Below, piece after piece: positions 1 through 11,133 of a DNA stretch of 64,000 bases. This DNA comes from Littorina saxatilis (Eukaryota; Mollusca; Gastropoda; Littorinimorpha; Littorinidae). Numbering within the stretch: the first letter of the stretch is position 1; every line of letters starts with the position of its first letter. The notes below the pieces were generated by a model that saw only the letters and a list, made by a program, of their open reading frames with translations, was not told the DNA's origin and did not search any database. The translations under genes and the position numbers were made by a program. Location: contig NC_090250.1 of NCBI RefSeq assembly GCF_037325665.1, positions 39,640,346-39,704,345 on the forward strand, given 5' to 3'.

Positions 1-970
1 GAAACAATTTACAATAGGTATTAACATCAGAAATACCAATAAAAATAAAATACAGTGCAATTTAAGCAAACACACACCTGAAAGAAGAATTACATTCTTT
101 GGTCTTCATAACATATACACAATATAGTATATGAAACACAGCCTTCGTTTCAATGTCACTTTGACAGATCAAACTTTTTCCAATTAATTCTACAAGTCCA
201 AGATTGCAACAACTTTTTAAAGTAAATTTACTCTTTCTAAACATAGTCTTCACATATCATATACACACAAACGCGTACACTCTCTCTCTCCTCTCTCTCT
301 CATGCACATATGATTTCAAACACACACACACACACACACAGGCACATTTCTACAACAAGATCAGTCAACATACTGGGCCGGAGTAAAGGGCGTGTTTGTT
401 TGCCATGTACCAAGTGTACACTCTGCGAAGGCCCTCTCTTTGTTCCCCTGTCCGTTTTCTGTAACCATCAAAGACAAAATATTCAGTACACCACTTCTCT
501 GGTTCATGCAGGTCTTAGAAAAAGATTTACTAATAGCAGCTCAGCTGCCGTTTACTTCATGCATATTTGATAAACTCATAAATTATGTATGTGACTGAGC
601 AGCTGAGTGAGTTAAAGAATCATATGAATAAGTTCATGAAAGTTACATACTTACAACATACAGACTTCTTTCATTAAACATTACCCAGACATAGACAATG
701 ACTATACTCCTCAAATGGGGCATTCTATCTAAGTGATGGTGGATATAGTACGTGGCTTAACTAATCTTCCACGCATGAATGGACTAGCTGCTTTCACTCC
801 GACTTCATAGTGCTTTCCATGCATGGCTGACCTCTATGACAAAAAGCTAGCACAACAAACTATACTGGACAAAATGGTCTCCTCTACTACTCAGTGAAAG
901 ACCTGTCTCTCTCTCTGTATACATGTGCATACAAATTACAACAGTATTTTTTCTGTTCCTGATAGTCTTC
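1..970. other. No gene recognised; short TC/CA repeats
   Basis: I see no exon that I can support here. A TC tract followed by a CA tract lies at about 274-340. Further 3' exons of the minus-strand gene at 2095-3687 could lie here or beyond the left edge, since its third visible exon ends with an open phase 2 donor. I could not pick out a matching acceptor. Confidence 0.5.
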
Positions 971-1836
971 TTTTTATATTTAGTCAAGTTTTGACTAAAT
1001 ATTTTAACATCGAGGGGGAATCGAAACGAGGGTCGTGGTGTATGTGCGTGTGTGTGTCTGTGTGTCTGTGTGTAGAGCGATTCAGACTAAACTACTGGAC
1101 CGATCTTTATGAAATTTGACATGAGAGTTCCTGGGTATGAAATCCCCGAACGTTTTTTTCATTTTTTTGATAAATGTCTTTGATGACGTCATATCCGGCT
1201 TTTCGTGAAAGTTGAGGCGGCACTGTCACGCCCTCATTTTTCAACCAAATTGGTTGAAATTTTGGTCAAGTAATCTTCGACGAAGCCCGGACTTCGGTAT
1301 TGCATTTCAGCTTGGTGGCTTAAAAATTAATTAATGACTTTGGTCATTAAAAATCTGAAAATTGTAAAAAAAAATAAAAATTTATAAAACGATCCAAATT
1401 TACGTTTATCTTATTCTCCATCATTTGCTGATTCCAAAAACATATAAATATGTTATATTCGGATTAAAAACAAGCTCTGAAAATTAAATATATAAAAATG
1501 ATTATCAAAATTAAATTGTCGAAATCAATTTAAAAACACTTTCATCTTATTCCTTGTCGGTTCCTGATTCCAAAAACATATAGATATGATATGTTTGGAT
1601 TAAAAACACGCTCAGAAAGTTAAAACAAAGAGAGGTACAGAAAAGCGTGCTATCCTTCTTAGCGCAACTACTACCCCGCTCTTCTAATGTCAATTTCACT
1701 GCCTTTGCCATGAGCGGTGGACTGACGATGCTACGAGTATACGGTCTTGCTGAAAAATGGCATTGCGTTCAGTTTCATTCTGTGAGTTCGACAGCTACTT
1801 GACTAAATATTGTATTTTCGCCTTACGCGACTTGTT
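971..1836 (-). mobile_element. 860-bp dispersed repeat, family 1, copy a
   Basis: This is a nearly complete copy of the most abundant repeat in the window, in reverse orientation relative to the others. Its ends carry inverted TTTAGTCAAG / CTTGACTAAA motifs just inside CAAGTCGCGTAAGGCG on one side and an A-rich end on the other. An internal CA/GT microsatellite follows a conserved AAAGATCGGTCCAGTAG motif. No protein is encoded. Other copies start at 4483 (split), 34013, 37404, 48513, 58868, 59794 and 60753. The family is unclassified; inverted ends and lack of coding suggest a non-autonomous DNA element. Confidence 0.8.
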
Positions 1837-2094
1837 TCTTTCTTTTTTTAAAGTACATGTACTGTAGTTGCCCTAAGTGTGGTCTCTAGCTCTGCTAATA
1901 TTAGAGTTTTTGTTTGTTTGCTAATAAATTGTATGACCATAATTATAATTTAGTGTCTCTTTCTCAGTCCCTTTTCTACAGCCTTAAACTACCATCAGTC
2001 ATGCACATGTATGCAGCATTCAGTAAGGATACAGTATGCCAATATGACATAATTGACAAAATATTGTTCCCCGCACAGGACTTCTCAAACTTAC

Positions 2095-3687
2095 TCCTTA
2101 ATTTCACAGAGCATCTTGACCAAGATGTTGTAGAACTTAGTGTCCCGCTGAGCTTGGTCCCTGGAGAAAAAAGTCAAAGGCAGAAATGATAACATTAACT
2201 AGTAGATGTCTCATGTCTTAGTAAACTACAGACTGACAGCTGTCAAAATTTAAAAGGTTTCATCCATCAGTTTGCATAATCTCTTTTTTCTCTGTTTCCT
2301 TCTCTCCATTTTGCCCGAGAACTGCAAAATGCACTGTGACCTACTTGAAATTGTGTGTTTTTGAAGAGACTGTGTGAGTACGCGTGTCTGTGTTTGTATC
2401 TGTCTGTTTTCCTGTGCACATGTCAATGTGTGTATGCATATATATGTGAATGTTTTGAAAGTGTCTGAACAAATTCTAAAAAATATGGGACAGCTGCAGA
2501 TCACTAATAATACTCAAACAGCGACAACCCAGAGTGCTAAAACAAACAAATCTTTCCATTAACAATGCCCTTGGATAAGTTAGTCAGAGCTATAGATATT
2601 AATCATGGAGACTGAGGACAGATTCTGTCCAATACAGTGAAACCCCCCTTTTAAGACTTCACCCCTACCCACCCCCTTATTTCAGAAGTCTCCCCCTTTA
2701 AGACCATGCATGGCGGGGATGTAGCTCAGTCGGTAGCGTGCTGGATTTGTATCCAGTTGGCCGCTGTCAGCATGAGTTCGTCCCCACGTAAAAGCCGTGG
2801 GAGTTTCAGCCCATGAACGAACAAACAAACAGACCATGCATGTTCACATGTTCTGGTCATAAAACCTTATGTTTGTCTTCAACTTCAAATTCCTTCCTTT
2901 TTAAGACCTGATTTTCTCAAACTTTTAGGGGTGTCAAAAGGGGGGTTCCACTTCCACTGTACCATGTGTTCCAGAACACTTACACAAGGTCCTTAGCTTT
3001 GCCAGTGAGATGAGCCAGTTTGAGGTCATTGTGATGTCGTTCTACAGCAAACAGCATGTCCTTGAACTCTGGGGTCACCAACAACTTCACAACACAACAG
3101 TCATTAATTACTAAGTTATAGTGAGCAAGAACTTACATCAAGTAATAAACCAAGTTAGGACACATAACTTCATGCTAAAATTCACACACACAAAAACAAA
3201 GAAAAACACAATTAAGCCAACAACTGAAAAGGCAACATCCACCACAACATTAACAATTGCCCACAATAACAATTTCTAATTTTATAAATTATAGACCCCT
3301 GTTTGGTCTTAATTATTCTCAACATAAATGTGTAACACTAACACATGTTATATTATCCTTTCCTTCTAAGTCTGTTCATCGAGCCATTTCCTGTCTTAAT
3401 TTCTCTACCTGTAAATGTATTTTCCATATAAAGTGACTCCAGATTGTCAAAACAAGTAATTCTATGACATAGTCTACAATTGTGTATACATACTTTCTAT
3501 TCTGTATTATGGTCAATTTGCAAAATATCAAGACCTGTGGATATTTGATCATATGAGTGATCCCAGTCTTCACAGAATATTTGAATGTAACATGCAACAT
3601 TTAGCTTACCTTGGACCGTTTCAATGTCCGAAGGCCCATCTCCAAATCGTCCAATCCCGCGATCTTGGGTTGCACTGACACAGCCAT
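2095..3687 (-). CDS. 5' end of an unrecognised host gene (three coding exons)
   Basis: Three minus-strand exons splice into one frame. Exon 1 (3687-3610) starts with ATG and encodes MAVSVQPKIAGLDDLEMGLR and six more residues. Exon 2 (3084-2984) begins LLVTPEFKDMLFAVERHHND. Exon 3 (2160-2095) encodes DQAQRDTKFYNILVKMLCEI plus KE. Donors are gtaagc, gtaagt and gtaagt; acceptors are tgaag and ctccag; phases 0, 2, 2 agree. The 81 residues look helical and soluble, with no signal peptide or membrane segment. I do not recognise the family. The gene must continue to the left. A MITE carrying a SINE sits in intron 2. The transcription start is probably just above 3690. Confidence 0.7.
2632..2962. mobile_element. 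MITE with CAGTGaAACCCCCC ends
   Basis: The terminal inverted repeats read CAGTGAAACCCCCC on the left and, on the right, a variant of GGGGGGTTCCAC ending in CACTG. Both are bounded by TA, as expected of a Tc1/mariner-type MITE. The interior repeats the TTTTAAGAC motif. Related fragments flank 21843-21878 and lie near 17100-17300. A SINE is inserted at 2713-2830. Confidence 0.65.
2713..2830 (+). mobile_element. tRNA-derived SINE, internally deleted, perfect target-site duplication
   Basis: The head resembles a tRNA: TAGCTCAGTCGGTAGCG is an A box and GAGTTCGTCCC is close to a B box. It joins abruptly to a SINE 3' end with GCCGTGGGAGTTTCAGCCC and an (AAAC)n tail. A perfect 12-bp direct repeat, AGACCATGCATG, lies at 2701-2712 and 2831-2842. 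The copy is 118 bp, so most of the body seen in longer SINEs such as 11551-11895 is missing. Confidence 0.85.
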
Positions 3688-3739
3688 CTTTCTCGTTCTA
3701 ATCTTTTCAACTTGAATCAATCAATACAGCGAGAACCTG

Positions 3740-4482
3740 TTGCACGTCACTGCATGTGCGTGGCGAATTATCACAGCTGTCCCTGTCATGCTAAGTTCCC
3801 GACAGCATGTTTGCAATTTGTTCCAAACAGCAACAGACAGAGGCCATTCAATAACTTGGAGCCGAGCCATCTTATCGATGCTTTTATCTGATCTGCACTT
3901 GTGTGTGTGTCAACACGGGTTTTGTTCCCTGTGCCAAGTCAAAAACAGAGTTCCATGTTTCTCTGATGCATGACCGTTGTCTTGAAACACGAGCCAAACA
4001 CACACGCGTACATCAAAAACACCATCTACTGAAGAAAACCAAAGCTAGGAAGATTCAAAAACTTTCTATTCGGGCTGGAACAAGTTTTCAGCACGCGTCG
4101 ACACCATTTTGATTTTTTGTAGGACTGCACTGCCGTATTTTCCCCACTTTCATTTGGATTAACCACCTTGTCCAGGGATTAACGGGCAATTAGTTATTGT
4201 TGGAACACATTGGCCGCCACGGTCCGACGCACTGAAGCGTGATGGGACTTTTCCGACGGCTAATGAAGTTGCCTGCGGCTCGCCACCACATTCAACTTGA
4301 CGACCGAACTGCTTGATCACGTGACCATCACAAGCTCGCACTCCGGGGGTTGTGTCAAAATGACGGCTTGGAACTTCTTTTGCTTGTGAAAAAGAGGTCT
4401 TTTCAAAGCAATCACAAAATCAGGGATGCTGGTAGGATCGTGTTCTTCGGAAAATGTACCAGATTGGTCTCGTCTCAATAAA
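3740..4482. other. Intergenic, no gene recognised
   Basis: I find no supported gene. The part from 4150 to 4380 is richer in CpG than its surroundings and lies upstream of the minus-strand gene starting at 3687, so it could hold promoter sequence. No specific site can be named. Confidence 0.4.
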
Positions 4483-5391
4483 CAAGTCGCGTAAGGCGAA
4501 AATACAACATTTAGTCGGTCAACCGGTCAAAGTCACGGAATGAACTGAACTGAACGCACTGCTTTTTTTTTCACCAAGAGCGTATACTCGTAGCATCGTC
4601 AGTCCACCGCTCGTGGAAAAGGCAGTGACATTGACAAGCCAGAATAGCGCGGTAGTGGTTGCGCTGAGCAGGTTAGCACGCTTTTCTGTATCTCTATTCT
4701 TTTTAACTTTCTGAGCTTGGTTTTAATCCAAACATATCATATCTATATATTTTTGGAATCAGCTAGAAGCGACAAGGCATAAGATGCAGGTGCAAACGGG
4801 GCAATTAGGCTCCACGGGGCAATAGGCCCCAGTGCATGGAAATTGTGTTTATTTCAGTCAGACCTCATCAGTCATGTTAGAAGAAGCTTAAAAACCAATC
4901 AGAATTCACTTTACTTATTTATGCAAAGAATATCTGAGCCAAACAGGTAACAGTACACAGTTTACCAACCCTTTACAAACAGGAACCATTTTATGACCGC
5001 CAAAACCCATTTGGCAACTTTGTGAGTGGTTGTGACATCTATTCTTAAATCCACTCATTTGATTACTTCAAGGCCAGCCTGAACCTTTTCCCAGTTTGAA
5101 GTAAGTTGCATAAGTAATTCATGAGTTATCATCATTTTAATGGGTGGCATGTTTTTTTTTAATTTTGTTTTGTTTGGGGGGGGGGGGGGGGTACTTTGTA
5201 CATGTTTGTGTGTGTGTGCTTTATGCATTCAGATTTATACATATGTAAGAGTGTATAATAAGTTGGTATATAATTAAAATTCTGTTGTTAATAAATTGTG
5301 TCTCGACTGATTGATGGGATTGTCGATTTTGTAAGTATCCTTTTAAACAGCAAACGGAAGTATAGTGTGTCACCACCGCCCCCCCCCCCCC

Positions 5392-5392
<1 letters not shown>

Positions 5393-5480
<88 letters not shown>
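5393..5480. repeat. (CT)n microsatellite after a poly-C tract
   Basis: An almost pure CT tract of about 85 bp directly follows a run of C. It lies inside the 2.7-kb element. Confidence 0.95.
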
Positions 5481-5482
<2 letters not shown>

Positions 5483-7074
5483 GCACACACACGCATTTAC
5501 AATATACAGCCCATACTTGAATAACTGAGATTAACATAAGCACTCAAGCAATAACAGAGAGAAGAAATCTTCAAACCATTACATTTGTAACTACCCAAAC
5601 TCACTGTAAGACTAAGAGACTGTATCTTTCTTCCCGATAACTCTTGGCGGCAGCCTCTTGAGTTGCTGTCCGCATGCGGACTCTCTGTGTCCTTGATTCC
5701 CTTAAACGTCCCCGATTGCGCTGACAAACAATGTTACGTAACACTGCCGCACCTGCTGGCCCTGCCCTGCCTCTTCTGACCGGTGGAGACGATGTTTAGC
5801 TCAGAGTTGAGACATGAGATAAGCGTACTTTGTTCGACCTGAGTATCGAAATGGACAGCTTTTGCAGAAAAAAAAGAAACAAAAAAACAAAACTGTTAAA
5901 AGACATGGACAAACGGTTATACTTGACGGACATGAATCATAAGTGAATAAAATACGTGGCTTATACCTACCATGCAATACAGTACAGTGTTAGTTTATTT
6001 ATGGCATAAGGGGCAAATGTATAATGAGTTACACGTTTGGCATTTTTAAGAACTATAAATGCATACATGAATCGTCTAAAACATGATCAGGTATAAGAAA
6101 ACATGATCAGGTATAAGAAAACAAACACGTACAGATACTCCGATTCACTCAATCACTCGTACTACCACGTGAATGTCACACACACACACACACTGACACA
6201 CGCACGCACGCGCGTACGCACGCATGTACGTATGCACACACACACACACGCACAAACACACACATCTACAGACATACGCACGCACATTTTACACACATAC
6301 GGCACACACATAGACCTAAGAAATACAAAAATAAAAACCAGCTGCATTCTAAGATTCGACCGGAGAATCTAGATCTCTGATTCAACTGATTCAGTTAGAT
6401 CTGTAGTTGTTAGTCTTGCAGGAAAATCAATGGCGATTCTGACATCGATGTTGCGGGTAGTAGTCTACGTAAACTCATTATAAATGAAAGCACACAAATC
6501 AAGGACTCTTGTTGGAAAATACCATTGTTTTTGATTCCGATCCTTATTTTGTAGTCGAAATGTTTTGTGTGTGCAGAAATACAAATTTAGATCGATTGCA
6601 AGCGTTTTAGATTTCATTGTCAGTGTACGTGTGTCACTGTGTCGGAACTGTGCCTCTCGAAACATTCAGTTAGCGTTAGACCTATGCTTTTGCTTTATTT
6701 TTATGATGACTCCTTAATTCCTGAACCGAATCATTAAGCAGAGCCTCTTTGTAAACCGCCATAAAACAAAGTACCGTAATGTGCAATGCTGAAAGCGTAA
6801 ATCTGACTTTTGAGAGGTTCCCTGAAATGCGTCAACTCGGCTAAGATTTAAAATCTACGAATGACGAACACAGTACGTGAACAGAGCAAACACATTGCTT
6901 GAAACTGTTTTGTTGCATAATGAAGCCTTGTTTGCAGCCACTTAAAAGTCTTATACGACAAGAATGTATTGCATAATTGATAAAAAGAACTTACCAGAGA
7001 ACTTTCGTCAAGCCAGCGGCTGCTCACCGCTAGGAATTCTGGGTGGTTGAGCACTTTGAAACTTCCGGTTTACA

Positions 7075-7290
7075 TTATGTTCCAAATAAGGATATCCTAC
7101 TACGATTATGTTCCAAATAAGGATATCCTACTACGATGGAATACATCAATGAATTTTCAAACGGCTACACTTGCTCCGTCCTTTCTGATCGGAGGGGGGT
7201 GTTTTTTTGAAAGTGTTAGTGAATGGATTAAACATTTTAGCGGTCGAATCTCAATTTCTGTGAGAAAATGTAGACGAGGACCTTTAAGGA
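7075..7290 (-). mobile_element. Fragment of a TTAA MITE (family A relative)
   Basis: The sequence matches the reverse complement of the 5' half of family A MITEs (for example 31509-32050): the AAATAAGGATATCCTACTA and AATTTTCAAACGGCTACACT motifs are present. It ends in TGTAGACGAGGACCTTTAA, which is the family A terminus. A 31-bp segment near 7080-7135 is duplicated in tandem. Confidence 0.7.
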
Positions 7291-8180
7291 AATTAGGCTC
7301 CGTTGCTTTTTTGAACATATTCTGCGAAAATTGATAGACATAATATTCCACACAATTTTATGTAGGTTTACTTTATACACTGAGTCTAATTGCCCCATGA
7401 TATTAAAGTTGGGCCGTTCCCATTTGAAGTCCCAAATTTTGAAAGTTTCAAAAAAAGGGGGGGGGGCTTAATGCCCCGTTTGCTCCCAATTGTTTTTAAA
7501 TCGATTTCGGAAATTTAATTTTAATCATAATGTTCATATTTTGTAATTTTCAGAGCTTGTTTTTAATCCGAATATAACATATTTATATGTTTTTGGAATC
7601 AGAAAATGATGAAAAATAAGATGAAATTGTTTTTGGATCGTTTTATATAAAAAAAAGAAATTACAATTTTCAGATTTTTAATGATCAAACTCATTAATTA
7701 ATTTGTGATCCTCCAAGCTGAAATGCAATACCAAAGTCCGGCCTTCGTCGAAGATTGCTTGGCCAAAATTTCAATCAATTTGATTCAAAAATGAGGGTGT
7801 GACAGTGCCGCCTCAACTTTTACAAAAAGCCGGATATGACGCCATCAAAGACATTTATTGAAAAAATGAAAAAAACACCTCTGGGGATATCATACCTAGG
7901 AACTCTCATGTAAAGTTTCATGAAGATCGGTCCAGTAGTTTTCTCTGAATCGCTCTACCCACACACACGCACACGCACACACGGCGCACACACACACAGA
8001 CACTGACACACTGATACACCACGACCCTCGTCTCGATTCCCCCTCTATGTTAAAACATTTAGTCAAAACTTGACTAAATGTAAAAAAGATCGAATTGTCT
8101 CTAGCTCTCTCCGGCTTTGTCTCTCTCTAGCTCAGCCTCTCTCTTCGACTGATGTAACTCAGATAATTATGGGCCTCTTT

Positions 8181-8234
8181 TCTCTGTGTGTGTGTGTGTG
8201 TGTGGAGTGTGTGTGTGTGTGTGTCAGTGTGTGA

Positions 8235-8271
<37 letters not shown>

Positions 8272-8663
8272 AGTGTGTGTGGTGTGTGTGTGTGTGTGGT
8301 CTCAGTTTGTGTCTGTCTGCGTGTCACAGTCTCATTTTGTACTGATGTGTGTGTGCGGCCAGTGTCATATGTCAGTGTTTTGTCACAGTTATGTGTGTCA
8401 CGTTCGGCTGTCCGGCTTTCTTTTTGAGTGTCTGTCTATTAAGTATGTTTGCGGCTGCAAAAGTTCAGATTGTCGATCTTCAGTCAAAAAACTGCTACAG
8501 AATTCACTGGTTACGACATGTTGCAGGATCATATTAGGGCCCTGAGAATTTTTGGACTAGTAGTATACAAATTCCTTCTTATCTTACAGCCTTATTATCA
8601 TGATAAAGCTTTGATTCAGTTGGGGATGTTTGGCCCTTGTCAGTGGTGCTAACCATGCATAGG

Positions 8664-8697
<34 letters not shown>

Positions 8698-8698
8698 G

Positions 8699-8732
<34 letters not shown>

Positions 8733-9016
8733 GAGACGGAGTCTCGCCCTTTCAGTCCGTCGATCTTTAATCTCTGCCGGTAGGGGTCAGTGAAGCCGGT
8801 GACGTGCCTGTGTGTCCAGTGTGTGTGTGTGTGGGAGAAAAGGCATCGCACTTCGTCTTCTGCGTATTTATTTTTGATAATTATTAGCTTTTTATTAATT
8901 TCCCCATTTTTTCTGATTATTTAGAAGTTCCCTATACTCTCAAAATATTAATAAAGTAGATGTGTACTGCCGGGCAGTACATACCCCAAGCGAAGTCGTC
9001 CATCTGTGTGTACATG

Positions 9017-9055
<39 letters not shown>
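8181..9055. repeat. Cluster of GT, CA and CT microsatellites
   Basis: GT-rich sequence at about 8181-8310, CA at 8667-8733 and CT at 9019-9055 form simple repeats. Open frames across them are low-complexity artefacts. Nothing gene-like was found between them. Confidence 0.9.
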
Positions 9056-9059
<4 letters not shown>

Positions 9060-9244
9060 TAAAATGTGTCATCGATGACGTGTTTTCATACTTGCTAATG
9101 CGGCAGGCTAATCATGACGTCAAATTGAAACTTCTTGAAGTCTCTCAGAAAGGGACATGAAAACCATGTGGGGGTTACTGGTTTGGGCTGAAAAAAAACC
9201 CAACTCCACCTAAAATTCAAGCGCCTATGGGGCTGAATTATGCA

Positions 9245-9975
9245 GCATAAATTGTGAAACATCAGGATATCTCACACTTTCAATTCTGCCATCATGTCAA
9301 ATCTGACAACAAACCTACCCACAAAATGTCATAAATATCGGTGTAGAATTGAGACTTAACGGTTTTTAACTGCCAAAAATAAGTTTTTTTGACTGGAATA
9401 GTTTGTCTTGAAATTCAGTTTGGGACAACGGACCCACCCACTAAATTTCATAAAGATAGGTGAAAATTTAAATGTAACGGTTTTTAACAGCCAAAATTAT
9501 GTTTTTCTTCTGGAAAAGTATGGAGTGAAAATCAGTTGGGGACAACGAACCTACCCACAAAATTTCATAAATATCGATGAAGAATTGAGATTTAACGGTT
9601 TTTAACTGCCAAAAATAAGGTTTTTTGTCTGGAAAAGTATGTCTTAAAATTCAGTTTGGGACAACGGACCCACCCACTAAATTTCATAAAGATAGGTGAA
9701 GAATTGAAATTTAACGTTTTTTAACTGCCAAAATTATGTCTTTCTTCTGGAAAAGTATAGAGTGAAAATCAGTTGGGGACAACGAACCTACCCACAAAAT
9801 TTCATAAATATCGGTGAAGAATTGAAATTTAACGGTTTTTAACTGCCAAAATTATGTTTTTCTTCTGGAAAAGTATGGAGTGAAAATAAGTTGGGGACAA
9901 CAAACCTACCTTTAAAATTTCATAAGAATCAGTGAAGAAATAGGATTTAACGATTTTTTAACGGCCTTTAAATCA
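9245..9975. repeat. About 118-bp tandem repeat, roughly six copies
   Basis: The block GGTTTTTAACTGCCAAAA recurs at about 9360, 9479, 9596, 9714, 9832 and 9950. Each unit also contains a CCCACAAAATTTCATAAA variant followed by ATCGGTGAAG. Copies alternate between two slightly different versions, which suggests a higher-order duplication. No coding potential is evident. Confidence 0.85.
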
Positions 9976-9999
9976 TTGGTGATGTCATCATAACCCAGT

Positions 10000-10081
10000 C
10001 GTTGTAGTTGTCGTCGTAGTTGTTGGTGTTGTTGTTGTCATGTTCGTTGTCGTGATTGTTGTTGTTCTCGTGTTGTTGTTT

Positions 10082-10112
<31 letters not shown>

Positions 10113-10185
10113 CGTCGTCGTCGTCGATGTCATTTGTTGTTGTTGTTGTTATCGTCGTCGTCGTCGTCATCGTCGTCGTTGTCAG
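10000..10185. repeat. (TTG)n/(TCG)n trinucleotide repeat
   Basis: TTG and TCG trinucleotides run for about 180 bp. The downstream part to 11130 has no recognised gene. It contains a GC-rich stretch near 10775-10800 (CGGGCTCCGCCCGCGCTCCG) of unknown role. Confidence 0.9.
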
Positions 10186-11133
10186 AGGTTATTTCTAAAG
10201 ATTTCATTGATAGTCTTTGTTCTCGTCACCAAGACTTGCTAAGAACAAGCTTGGAACAGCAAGAGTTCCAAGAACAAGATTAGAACAACTCATTACATCA
10301 TTACCAGTACGTCATTTGTATTTAGAACACACTTTAGAAAAAAACTCTTCAGCTACAAACCAGTCACCCTCACATGTCGGAGGTGTTTGTCTAAACCACT
10401 TACTGAAATGTTTTGAGGTTTAATGACCATACACATGTTGAACCGGTGAGTGTCTTCCGCTGCTTAATTCGCAAATAACTATTTTATTAAAGTCCGCTTG
10501 AAACGCTCAAAGATGAAATTCCATGTTAAAAAGTGACAAAAGTTTCACATTTTCCCGTTGTAACAGCTTCCGATGATATTATATGAAAATTCTGATCCTC
10601 TGAGAGGATTCCCCGAAACAAAATCAGTTTGTACGCCTAATTTTAATAGAATTGTCCAAACAGTGTCGCTAATATTGTGCTAAAAGATGAATTCTAGAAC
10701 AATGTTCACAGACAGACACCACTTGGCAAAAAAATTTTCAGTGCTGGGAGATGAAAAAAAACTACCTCGCTACGCGCGGGCTCCGCCCGCGCTCCGCTTG
10801 GATTAATCCCATTGTACCAGAGTCACTTCCCATACCGGAAGTAAGCTTACTTGCTTCTCAGTACCCATAGCAACATGCCTTTCTCATTCATCAAAGTTTT
10901 ATGGTTTGATTGTATTTGAGTGGCCAGCTGAGTTATTGAGTCCATTTTTTAGACTTTGGCGAATATCCCCGTGTTCCTGATTGCATTAGTAGACTGTCGT
11001 TTTGTACAATACATGTTGGCGACCTACTCGAATGCACAATATGGCGTCCGCTAGTCTATGAAGATTAGCGGGCAGTACTTTCGTAGCTTGGATGTGGATA
11101 TTTAAAGGTAGAGGTCTACACCACTAAGCAGTC

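Larger units (their letters stand above)
4790..7490. mobile_element. 2.7-kb TIR element inserted in a family 1 repeat
   Basis: Both ends carry a shared inverted repeat: GCAAACGGGGCAATTAGGC on the left and, read inward on the other strand, GCAAACGGGGCATTAAGC on the right. The interruption of a known repeat defines the limits independently. The interior holds a long CT tract, CA-rich stretches and a TTAA-MITE fragment. No transposase is recognisable, so it looks non-autonomous or badly decayed. A target-site duplication was not clear. Confidence 0.65.
4483..8087 (+). mobile_element. 860-bp repeat, family 1, copy b, split by a 2.7-kb insertion
   Basis: The left half (4483-4789) runs from CAAGTCGCGTAAGGCG to the GACAAGGcATAAGATG motif. 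The right half resumes at 7491 with GTTTTTAAATcGATTTCG and ends near 8087. In the intact copies these two segments are adjacent, so the sequence between them is an insertion. Confidence 0.8.

Noticed and set aside
2713-2790. Functional tRNA gene
   Set aside because: A- and B-box-like sequences are present, but the body does not fold as a complete tRNA and it is joined to a SINE tail with target-site duplication.
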